Assembly: GCF_030384665.1 (NCBI RefSeq)
Contig: NC_083680.1
Coordinates: 405,001-469,000 of the forward strand
Origin: Lodderomyces elongisporus
Lineage: Eukaryota > Ascomycota > Pichiomycetes > Serinales > Debaryomycetaceae
Direction of reading: 5' to 3'
DNA: 64,000 nt
The notes beneath the pieces were generated by a model. The model worked only from the letters and a program-made list of their open reading frames with translations. It was not told the DNA's origin and did not search any database. Both the position numbers and the translations under genes were made by a program. Of this stretch, positions 10,163 to 18,136 are shown in pieces (positions within the stretch are counted from its first letter, which is position 1; every line of letters starts with the position of its first letter).

Positions 10163-10235
10163 TGGACGAGTAGAGAATCGAACTCTAGACCTCTTGCTTG
10201 CAAGGCAAGCGCTCTACCAACTGAGCTACACGCCC
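10163..10235 (-). tRNA. tRNA-Ala (anticodon UGC)
   Basis: The 73-nt minus-strand sequence folds as a cloverleaf: acceptor GGGCGTG with CTCGTCC plus discriminator A, D stem GCTC/GAGC, anticodon stem CTTGC/GCAAG with loop CTTGCAA, and T stem TAGAG/CTCTA with loop TTCGATT. The anticodon TGC (plus-strand 10200-10202) reads GCA alanine codons. The acceptor carries the G3-U70 wobble that identifies tRNA-Ala to its synthetase. There is no intron. Pairs 6-67 would be a U-U mismatch. A run of seven T on the minus strand just downstream is the pol III terminator. Confidence 0.96.
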
Positions 10236-10949
10236 TTTTTGTTGAAAATTAAATAGCCATTGTAACTATGTTGGCTTCACAGTAGTATTATCAACACTAA
10301 CAAAAATATAATTGAAAGATGTGTCTTTGCATATGGAAAATGAACAATTTGGTGGTGTGAACAAGATGCAAACTTCCATTGCATTTATCTTCTTTACAGG
10401 ATATTTATGAATGTTAGCGAATTTGTTTGCGAATATGTGTGTTAATTTAAATTTTTTTTGTTTTTTTTTTTGCATGTTCTTGCTCCCAAAGTGTAAATAC
10501 CTAAAATGACAATCTTAAAACTACTGTAGCTTAATTGTTTCAACGAAAGAAAAAGTAACTTTTTCTTTTCTTTTCTTTCTGAGGAATGAGCAACATATTA
10601 AGCATTAACGATTATGAATGTTTCAGCTCTAGATAGTTCAGCTCTTTATAAAGAAGAGGTTTTTTATTTTTTTGTTTTCAATCATGTAGTTTCTTCATAG
10701 AATTGAGGTGTTTGTTGCAAAATACGGAAAAGAAAAATCAAAGACAAAAAAAAAGAGGACGAGAGAAGAGAGCTAGCGAGAGCGAGAGAGAGAGAGAGAG
10801 AGAGAGAGACAAAAAAAAAATATGTTAAAAAAAATTAGTTTGTGCTCTTTTAAGAAAGATTTCTAGATGCCCTTCTCATCTCAAGTTTAAATCTGAAAGA
10901 TATAGAGCAACAAATAGTTGCCTTATCCTATTTTCTAAAACAACACTAA
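10236..10949. promoter_or_regulatory. tRNA-DBP9 spacer and DBP9 promoter
   Basis: No gene is supported. A GA microsatellite lies at about 10774-10808. A GATGAG core (plus-strand CTCATC at 10875-10880), about 70 bp before the DBP9 ATG, is a partial match to the PAC element of ribosome-biogenesis genes; the flanking bases do not complete the consensus, so this is weak. Confidence 0.4.
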
Positions 10950-12770
10950 ATGTCTTTGAAATCCACCAAAACAACCGCTGCGTCAGAGACGTATTTAGAT
11001 GACGAGACTACATGGGATTCGTTAAATTTGGATCCCAGGCTTTTACAAGCCATCGATAAGCTAGGTTTTGAAAATCCCACGTTGATCCAAAGCAGTGCTA
11101 TACCATTGGCCTTGGAGGAAAAACGAGATATTATTGCAAAAGCATCAACTGGATCAGGTAAAACTGCAGCATATGCTATTCCGATAATACAAAACATTAT
11201 GGTACAGGGGAGCCAACTGGGGACCCAATCAGTGGTTCTTGTACCCACGAGAGAATTGTCTAATCAAGTATACCAATTTATGGAACAGCTCATTAAATTC
11301 AGCAACAACAAGATTGGCATTTTGAACTTATCATCAAACTATAGTGACCAGGTCTTAAAGTCATTGTTGATCAACAAGCCAGAAATTATTATCTCCACAC
11401 CAAGTAAATTAATACAGACATTGGAAGCACACGAAGGAAAAGATATAATCGATTTGAGCACAGTGAAAAACCTTACCATCGATGAAGTTGATTTGATATT
11501 GAGTTTTGGGTACAAAGATGATTTGCAAAAATTGGAGTCGTATTTGCCAGTAAAGAAGAATTTGCAAACATTTTTGATGTCAGCTACGGTGAATGATGAT
11601 TTAAATGAACTCAAGGCTAAATTTTGCACAAAGCCAGCGATTCTCAAGTTGGATGATGACCAGAGCAACAACAACAAACTTGTCCAATTCTATGCCAAAA
11701 CCACCGAGTTTGACAAATTCTTGTTGAGTTATGTGATTTTTAAATTGAATTTGATCAAGGGAAAGACAATTGTTTTTGTCAATAATATCGATAGAGGATA
11801 CAGACTTAAACTATTTTTGGAGCAATTTGGTATCAGATGTTGTATATTGAATAGCGAGTTGCCTATAAACTCGCGATTGCATATTGTTGAAGAGTTTAAC
11901 AAGAATGTTTACCATCTTTTGATTGCAACTGACGACATTTCAGTGGAAAAAGAAGAAGTTGACGAAGTTGACGAAGGTGAAGAGGAGCACGAGGATGCTG
12001 CTGATGCTGATGAAAAGAAACAACAAAACAACAACAACAACAACAATAACCATAACAATAACAATAAAGAACACAAAGAAGTTCTGAAAAAGAATGAAAA
12101 GAATAAAAAACATTCCAGCAAAAAGGATAAGGAGTATGGTGTTTCGCGTGGTGTCGATTTCCGTAATGTTGCATGTGTTCTCAACTTTGACTTACCAACA
12201 ACTTCAAAATCTTATGTTCACAGAGTAGGTAGAACTGCAAGAGCAGGAAAGTCAGGCATGGCTCTCTCATTTGTGATCCCCGAGAAAGAGGTGGGTAAGC
12301 ACAAGACAGCTTCATTGCGGTCTGCGAAAAAGGACGAAAAGGTTTTGAATAGAATAGTTAAGCAACAGCAGAAGAATGGGTTCGAAATCAAGCCATATCA
12401 ATTTGATATGAAGCAAGTTGAAGGTTTTAGGTATCGTGCCGATGATGCATTTAGAGCTGTTACCCAAACAGCTATTAGAGAGGCTCGTGTAAAGGAATTA
12501 AAGAATGAATTGATCAACTCAGAAAAGCTTAAACGTTTTTTCCAAGAGAACCCACGTGATTTGGCCAGTTTGAGACACGATAAGGAGTTACATCCTGCTA
12601 GGGTTCAAGCACATTTGAAGAGGACCCCTCAATACCTATTGCCAGAAAGCGCAAGGCTGGATGTGAAAAACTTGGGCTTTATTCCATTTCATAAGAATAA
12701 AGTGGGCAAGTACAGAAAGAAGTCAAAGGGCACAAAGAAGCGCGATCCATTAAAGTCATTTAAGAAGTAA
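10950..12770 (+). CDS. DBP9: DEAD-box ATP-dependent RNA helicase Dbp9
   Basis: Dbp9 is a nucleolar helicase needed for 60S ribosomal subunit assembly. Motifs in order: the Q-motif region [16 protein letters not shown], Walker [12 protein letters not shown] (about residue 65), VPTRELSNQ, a motif II that reads DEVD rather than DEAD ([11 protein letters not shown], about 175), SAT (MSATVNDD, about 210), and motif [13 protein letters not shown] (about 423). DEVD is a known peculiarity of the Dbp9 family. Between motifs IV/V and VI an acidic, Lys- and Asn-rich insertion (about 330-393) comes from GAA and AAC repeats. The basic C-terminus ([21 protein letters not shown]) fits nucleolar targeting and RNA binding. 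Length 606 matches S. cerevisiae Dbp9 (594). Confidence 0.95.
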   Translation: MSLKSTKTTAASETYLDDETTWDSLNLDPRLLQAIDKLGFENPTLIQSSAIPLALEEKRDIIAKASTGSGKTAAYAIPIIQNIMVQGSQLGTQSVVLVPTRELSNQVYQFMEQLIKFSNNKIGILNLSSNYSDQVLKSLLINKPEIIISTPSKLIQTLEAHEGKDIIDLSTVKNLTIDEVDLILSFGYKDDLQKLESYLPVKKNLQTFLMSATVNDDLNELKAKFCTKPAILKLDDDQSNNNKLVQFYAKTTEFDKFLLSYVIFKLNLIKGKTIVFVNNIDRGYRLKLFLEQFGIRCCILNSELPINSRLHIVEEFNKNVYHLLIATDDISVEKEEVDEVDEGEEEHEDAADADEKKQQNNNNNNNNHNNNNKEHKEVLKKNEKNKKHSSKKDKEYGVSRGVDFRNVACVLNFDLPTTSKSYVHRVGRTARAGKSGMALSFVIPEKEVGKHKTASLRSAKKDEKVLNRIVKQQQKNGFEIKPYQFDMKQVEGFRYRADDAFRAVTQTAIREARVKELKNELINSEKLKRFFQENPRDLASLRHDKELHPARVQAHLKRTPQYLLPESARLDVKNLGFIPFHKNKVGKYRKKSKGTKKRDPLKSFKK

Positions 12771-12998
12771 ACTGATAAAGTTGTACAATCTATTCTATCT
12801 ATGTTATATATATATATATATATGTATGTATGCGTTTTTTTGCTACTGAAATTGCCACTGGCGTTGACATCATCTAGTTTCAGAGCTAGATCTCTAACTA
12901 AATTTAGATAACTAGAAGTAGCCCAAGAACTAAATAAAGAATAAAAAATAGTGATTCAAAAATGGGAAGAAAAAAAACTAAAAACAAACAATAAAAAT

Positions 12999-13655
12999 TT
13001 ATGCTAGCTTGCTCAAAATTATGTTCCAGATCAAATTTGCTAGACAGTTGCAAGGAAACATCATTGTGTGCGGGACAAACATGAACAGGAAGACACTAAA
13101 GAATGGCCAATAACAGTAGCTGTACTTCAAGGACTTTATGTAGGAATTTCTAGTAGATTTTGAAAATAATTCGCCCAGATCCCATAAAGTGTTCAAGATG
13201 TTAAAAATAAGCTGGAAAATTGGTGCGCCAATGGCTTGGTCAACCAAAATTCTGTAGACTAGACTATCAAAATTATTCATGAGAATGTTGATCCACGCTA
13301 CTGTAAAATATCCATTAATGCTTCCCCAAATCATAAATTTAAGAATCTTGTTTATTGTAAACTTCCTTCTCTGGAACTGATTTATTGATTGCGCCAAGGC
13401 TCCAGAAGAGCACCCCAAGATTGTAGGTGCGAGCATGGGTGAGACGGCACCGATATTGGCATAGTGGTAGTATATTGTTAGCGAGGCTGTCGCTTCAATG
13501 AGCAACGCAATGTATAACCGTTTAAGGATATGCTTTGAGCTGGGATGTAGCTGATAGTTATCTTGGACTAGACTACCAGAAGTGCTTGACAACATTGCTG
13601 TTGATTTTTCCAAGTCATCGAGGCTGACGGCCTCCTTGTCTAAAGACACGGACAT
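12999..13655 (-). CDS. Mpv17/PMP22-family membrane protein
   Basis: The 218-residue product has about four hydrophobic segments and a C-terminal block like the Mpv17/PMP22 signature: Y/W-P followed by a long hydrophobic stretch (CYWPFFSVFLFMFVP) and a conserved near-terminal W-N (LIWNIILSKLA). Earlier family-like landmarks are GSINGYFTVAWINILM and DQAIGAPIFQLIF. Mpv17 family members sit in the mitochondrial inner membrane (Sym1) or peroxisomal or other membranes. The overall form resembles S. cerevisiae YOR292C more than Sym1, but it is shorter, and I leave the symbol blank. It converges on DBP9 with a 228-bp spacer. The start is the ATG at 13655, giving a hydrophilic N-terminus of about 45 residues before the first membrane span. 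Confidence 0.75.
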   Translation of the reverse strand: MSVSLDKEAVSLDDLEKSTAMLSSTSGSLVQDNYQLHPSSKHILKRLYIALLIEATASLTIYYHYANIGAVSPMLAPTILGCSSGALAQSINQFQRRKFTINKILKFMIWGSINGYFTVAWINILMNNFDSLVYRILVDQAIGAPIFQLIFNILNTLWDLGELFSKSTRNSYIKSLKYSYCYWPFFSVFLFMFVPHTMMFPCNCLANLIWNIILSKLA

Positions 13656-14216
13656 GTTGAGACTCTTGCCAAAAGAAAAATAAAATAAAAGAATATTAAG
13701 AAATGAAAGAAAAGTAGCAAATTATAGTAATGGTAGATGTAGCGGCGTTGACGTTGGAAACAAACAGATAGATTTTCCTTTTGGGTATGTATGTGTATAT
13801 ATGTGTGTATGTGTATATATATATATATATAGGAAAAGGTCTGGTGTTTGAAAGCAGCGATTCTCGTACTGTTCAGTAAGCAAAGCAATGAACAAGTTGT
13901 GGTACGGTATCAAGACAAATGTGTTTATCTTGAAATTTGATCACCGTGGACCCCTCGAGCGCAAACTCGAACGAAAAATAACAATAGAAGAGAAAGAATG
14001 AAAGAAGGAAAAAAAAAATTACTTCAATTTTGACTAAATACTTACGCGCTCAATTTTTTTATTTTTCCATCGTCCTTGTTTTCTTTCTATTTTTGGATCT
14101 TTGTTTTTTAATCGATCCTCCTTTTTTTTTTCTTTTGTAGGGGAGGGAGAAGAGTTGCCTTTTCTTTTTCATATATCAATCCAGAAGTATATGACTAGTA
14201 TTATAGGAAGTGATCC
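13656..14216. other. Intergenic upstream of Mpv17-family gene
   Basis: Promoter side of the minus-strand Mpv17-family gene. It contains TG/TA microsatellites at about 13788-13831 and poly(T)/poly(A) runs. Short ORFs over these repeats look spurious. I see no RNA gene. Confidence 0.45.
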
Positions 14217-14322
14217 TTAGGAAGTTGTGATTTTGCATTGGGTGAAATACAATGCGACCGTTATCAATATTTCTTGGATAAATTGGTCATAAATTGCCAA
14301 CAGAGTCATACAATGATTAAAA

Positions 14323-14356
<34 letters not shown>

Positions 14357-14800
14357 GCAAGGAACACATGTTTCATAGCACGAGTCAGCGGGTGATGGCA
14401 CATTGAAGTATCCAATAAAGATAACAATAGCCAAACAGTCGGGGTTGTTGAGAATCTCCGGATCACTGTTGAAATAGTTCAATTGTTGGATTAGACAACT
14501 TTCTATATAGTATATATCCAATCTTTGTCTGTTTAAAAACATGTAAATAGTTTCCAAGCTCATATCATAGTACATCAATTCATCTTTCAAAAAGCAATCC
14601 AGACTTAATTCTTGAACCAATTTTCAATTTGAATGTAGATTGACAATGAATGGAGAAATACGAAAATTGAGATGAAAAAAAAATTCAGCCGCTTTATACC
14701 ATGTTTCTGCCAAGAGATTGACGCTCGGCCCGACAGATACCAAGTTCGGGTATTGTAATGAGGAGTCAACATAAAAAACCAAAAAAGAAAAAAGAAAAAA
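14217..14800 (-). pseudogene. Interrupted unrecognised ORF (pseudogene or misread gene)
   Basis: Three minus-strand open segments look coding but are not joined. The first (about 14770-14627) includes VDSSLQYPNLVSVGPSVN and ETWYKAAEFF, and ends at a TGA. The same frame resumes at once (about 14623-14350) with KLVQELSLDCFLKDELMYYD and IYYIESCLIQQLNYFNSD. It then enters a (GA)n microsatellite (plus-strand CT run 14326-14353). Beyond that a shifted frame reads MTLLAIYDQFIQEILITVAL and stops at 14217. Codon choice and composition resemble real protein more than random AT-rich DNA. No in-frame ATG starts it. I do not recognise a family. It could be a decaying gene, a gene with an unseen intron plus sequencing errors, or chance. 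Confidence 0.35.
14326..14353. repeat. (CT/GA)n dinucleotide microsatellite
   Basis: About fourteen CT dinucleotides. Because the unit is two bases, length changes would shift any frame read through it, which matters for the interrupted ORF on the minus strand here. Confidence 0.8.
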
Positions 14801-15039
14801 AAAATACAAAACAGAAACGGATTTTCATTTTCATGCTTACTCATCAATAGAGAAAAGCCTCATCTCCGCAAACTCTAAGCAGTAACAATATCAATACTTA
14901 TAACAATATATATATATATATTTATATATATATATAAATATATGTGCAAAATAAATTAAAGTACCGTAACTCATGCGATTTGAAGTCAGAAGTAGTTAAC
15001 ATTGGATAAAATTAAACTCAACTTGAAAACCCGTATGTG
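14801..15039. promoter_or_regulatory. Upstream region of the MFS antiporter gene
   Basis: Holds a long TA-rich microsatellite at about 14905-14942 and ends in a leader with an AUG-UGA element overlapping the main start codon. Confidence 0.45.
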
Positions 15040-15040
15040 A
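15035..15040 (+). promoter_or_regulatory. Minimal AUG-stop uORF overlapping the MFS start codon
   Basis: The sequence ATGTGATGG places ATG (15035-15037) directly before TGA (15038-15040), whose last base is the first base of the main ATG (15040-15042). If the transcript begins upstream, ribosomes would meet a one-codon uORF at the start site itself. Confidence 0.5.
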
Positions 15041-16680
15041 TGGAGTCTTTGGATTTAGAGAATAGAAAGTCTCATCTACAAATTACAAAGTCAAATCAAG
15101 ATGTTTGTGGCAGAAGCTCTTCCTCAGCATCAGCATCAGCATCAGCATCAGAATCCATTTTGGTCCCAGCTTCACCACCACATTCATTATCACCATCTTC
15201 ATCGACCGCAAGCCCAGAGCAATCAATTGATAAAGTAAAGGAACTAGATGAATTCATGGTGGTATTTGATGGTACTGATGATAAAGAAGATGCAGCTCGT
15301 TTATCCAGAGCTCACAAATGGGCCATAGTCAGCATCATTTCGTTTGGGTCATTGTGCGTCACTTGCATCTCTTCGCTGTGGTCGCTAGCTTCATCGCACA
15401 TTATGGAGCACTTTCATGTTAGCCACGAAGTAAGTGTTTTAGGGATTTCATTCTTTATCTTGGGCTTAGGGACTGGGGGTATTTTCTTATCACCGATAAG
15501 CGAGTTCCATGGCCGTAAAATGGTATACATTTTAGGCTTGTCAGTGATGATTGCATTTGAATTCCTCACAGCCTTTGTCAACAATATAGGAGGCATGATT
15601 TTTGGAAGATTCATGAGTGGGTTTTTTGGTCTGAGCTTTATGAGTGTGGCGTCTGGTTCATTTTCTGACCTATTCAAAGCAAGAAAATCTGAGGGAAAAG
15701 ACGCAAACAAGGAGCTTGCATTGGCTTTAGTCATGTATTCTGTTTCTCCCTTTGTTGGCCCCGGTGTTGGCCCTTTGCTCAGTGGTTTTATTAATAGCCA
15801 TCTCAATTTCCGATGGACTTTTTACGTCTTGATAATTTGGTCGGGCTTGCTATTGGCACTTGTAATCATATTTGTTCCAGAAACTTATGAGCCCGTTAAC
15901 TTGAAACGCAAGGCCAGGAGATTGAGGAAAGAGACTGGAGACCAACGATATTACGCAGAGATTGAGAAGAAAACAGTTACTTTATACGAAAGTATACTCA
16001 TGAGCTCAAAGAGACCAATTTTGCTCTTGTTTGGCGACAATATGACTATGGTGCTTTGTTTCTACTCTGGCTTCACGCTTGCGATAGTTTACTTGTTCTT
16101 TGTTGCTTTTCCATACATTTTCTCCACAGTATATCATTTCGATTTGGGCAAGCAAGGTCTTTCTTTTTTGGGATTGATTATTGGTATGCTTTTGACGTGT
16201 TTGATTTCACCATACTTTATCGATAAACTTTATTTGAAATTGCTAACCAAAAACAACGGTGTGGCCAAGCCAGAGTTTAGATTTATACCTTTAATGGGAG
16301 GTGTATGTGTTGTTCCTATTGGTCTCTTCATAATAGCGTGGACATCTTACCCTCACGTACATTGGATTGCACCTATGATAGGCTCTGCAGTGTATGGTGC
16401 TGGTACAATTTTGGTATTTAATGGAATTTTTGCTTATACAGTTGAAACATATCGATTATATGCTGCCTCGAGTATGGCGACTAATTCTTTTGTGAGGTCT
16501 GTTATGAGTGCAGTATTCCCTCTTTTTGGACTTCAAATGTATGAAGGTATGGGAATCCAGTGGGCTACTACATTACTCGCATTGGTTGCGTGCTTGTTGA
16601 TTCCCATCCCGTTTCTTTTCTACAAATATGGCGAAACGCTAAGAGCTCGAAGTCCTTACGCATGGAGTGTAGATGTATAG
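15040..16680 (+). CDS. MFS drug:H+ antiporter (DHA1 type)
   Basis: A 546-residue major facilitator of the 12-span DHA1 group, which exports drugs, polyamines or other organic compounds from the plasma membrane. A hydrophilic Ser-rich N-terminus of about 85 residues precedes TM1. Family marks are the loop 2-3 motif with E-FHGRK (SPISEFHGRKMVYILG), the motif C-like glycine/proline pattern of TM5 (SPFVGPGVGPLLSGF), the FRWTFYVL segment starting TM6, and the following PETYEP, typical of fungal Tpo/Flu/Mdr-like members. The substrate cannot be told from sequence. I use the ATG at 15040; a frame extension one codon upstream begins with GTG. An 18-bp perfect palindrome follows the stop codon. Confidence 0.88.
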   Translation: MESLDLENRKSHLQITKSNQDVCGRSSSSASASASASESILVPASPPHSLSPSSSTASPEQSIDKVKELDEFMVVFDGTDDKEDAARLSRAHKWAIVSIISFGSLCVTCISSLWSLASSHIMEHFHVSHEVSVLGISFFILGLGTGGIFLSPISEFHGRKMVYILGLSVMIAFEFLTAFVNNIGGMIFGRFMSGFFGLSFMSVASGSFSDLFKARKSEGKDANKELALALVMYSVSPFVGPGVGPLLSGFINSHLNFRWTFYVLIIWSGLLLALVIIFVPETYEPVNLKRKARRLRKETGDQRYYAEIEKKTVTLYESILMSSKRPILLLFGDNMTMVLCFYSGFTLAIVYLFFVAFPYIFSTVYHFDLGKQGLSFLGLIIGMLLTCLISPYFIDKLYLKLLTKNNGVAKPEFRFIPLMGGVCVVPIGLFIIAWTSYPHVHWIAPMIGSAVYGAGTILVFNGIFAYTVETYRLYAASSMATNSFVRSVMSAVFPLFGLQMYEGMGIQWATTLLALVACLLIPIPFLFYKYGETLRARSPYAWSVDV

Positions 16681-16688
16681 ATTACATA

Positions 16689-16706
16689 TGTGTACAATTG
16701 TACACA
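16689..16706. repeat. 18-bp perfect palindrome after the MFS stop codon
   Basis: TGTGTACAATTGTACACA equals its own reverse complement, and begins 9 bases after the stop. It could form a hairpin in the 3' UTR or bind a dimeric protein; no function is shown. Confidence 0.6.
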
Positions 16707-16907
16707 CATAGATTGGGAATTCACAATCAAAGATGATTCTGAAACAAAACTTTACATATGGGTTGTATTAGTATAGAGTTAAGTAAGAATTAACGTGTAA
16801 AGAAGAAGAAGAAGAAGAAGAAGAAAAGAAGAAAAAGACTAAAAATAAAAATAAAATAAACTCAAAACTTACTAGTAATATTTGTTCGCGAATCTTAGCC
16901 TTGAGAA

Positions 16908-16920
16908 TTCTGGAACCTTC
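16908..16920. promoter_or_regulatory. Heat-shock element upstream of HCH1
   Basis: TTCTGGAACCTTC matches the three-unit consensus TTCnnGAAnnTTC exactly, about 220 bp before the HCH1 ATG. Hsf1 binds such arrays, and Hsp90 co-chaperone genes are commonly Hsf1 targets. Confidence 0.65.
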
Positions 16921-17140
16921 CTTTCTTTTTAAAAAGGAAGTTCACAGCCAAAAAAGCTTTGCAGATTGACAAATCGCGAAATGATGAATATTAAGAAATC
17001 TATGGTAATTTATGATCTAGGATAATTAGATGCACATCTCATATATACTAAAGGGAACTTCATCACTCGCTAAACACCCACTTTCTTCTGAACCCTTTGC
17101 TTATTACATTACTTACAAAAGAAGACTGAACAAATAAACC

Positions 17141-17838
17141 ATGGTAGTACATAATCCTAACAACTGGTATGTTTAAAATCAAACTATACATCTCAGCACT
17201 TGTGTGATTACTGGAATTTTCCAATTTTTTGTTTCTTTCAATCTTTCTTTTACCCCTTTACCACCGCCAACCATCATTTTGCCTTTTTTATCTTTTTTTT
17301 ATCTTCCTTTTTTCTTTTTTGATCTATTTTCTTTTTATCTTTTTTTTTTTTTTCATTTTTATCTTTCATGTTGATATGATGCTAACATGTTACTAGGCAT
17401 TGGGTAGACAAAAACTGTCTTCCGTGGTCAAAAGAATATTTCACTGCAAATGTCAAGAATACAACTTTCGAAAATGATGAGTATAAATTTGTCATCACCG
17501 AAATCGATTCAGTCACTGGAGATTGCGATGTGACTCAAAGAAAGGGAAAAGTATTGTGTATATACGATATGAGACTACAATTCTCGGTGTCAAGTCTCGA
17601 TAAGAACTTGAAGGATGAGGAAAACAGCGAGGGAAAGAGCAGCAAAGCTACAATCACGCTCCCCGAGTTTGTTCATGATCAAGATGAAGACGAGTATGAA
17701 TTTGAAGTCAACGCAGCAGAGCATGCAGCTCAGATTAAGAAACACCTTCTTCCACAGCTCAAAGCTAAATTAATGAAGTTCCAAAGCGACTTATTAGAGG
17801 CACATGCCAAAGATGTGCAACATGCATCCGGACATTAA
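17141..17838 (+). CDS. HCH1: Hsp90 co-chaperone Hch1 (spliced)
   Basis: Two exons: 17141-17166 and 17397-17838, with a 230-nt intron. The donor is GTATGT, the acceptor TTACTAG, and a GCTAAC branch point lies at 17381-17386. Splicing yields a 155-residue protein starting MVVHNPNNWHWVDKNCLPWSKEYF by joining codon TG|G, which restores the conserved NNWHWVDKN motif of Aha1 N-terminal domains. In Aha1/Hch1 this domain contacts the Hsp90 middle segment and stimulates its ATPase. The protein ends after this domain, so it matches Hch1 (153 residues in S. cerevisiae) and not the two-domain Aha1. Starting at the exon-2 methionine would lose the motif. A perfect heat-shock element lies upstream. It converges on VPS72. 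Confidence 0.95.
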
Positions 17839-18136
17839 CCATGACTGCATCTATATAGCATAGAATATTAAGTATTATAGACCAGTAGAAAATAAAGCAA
17901 ATAGTAATATTAATAATAATAATTATAAAAGGTAACAATAAACATGGAACCAAATAATACTAATGATACCAAAAAAAAAAGGAAAAAGAACGAAAGAAAG
18001 AAAAAAAAAGAAAAAAAGAAAAAAAGAAAGAAGAAAGAAAGAAAACTTTTTGATAACAGTATACACATGCAGCTGAGATTTATACGGTTAACATTTGACA
18101 TTTAACAATTACCGAACTAGAAACTAACTTTTTGTA

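Larger units (their letters stand above)
16681..17140. promoter_or_regulatory. MFS-HCH1 spacer and HCH1 promoter
   Basis: Contains the 3' palindrome of the MFS gene, an (AGA)n run near 16801-16825, and a heat-shock element in front of HCH1. No ORF is supported. Confidence 0.5.
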
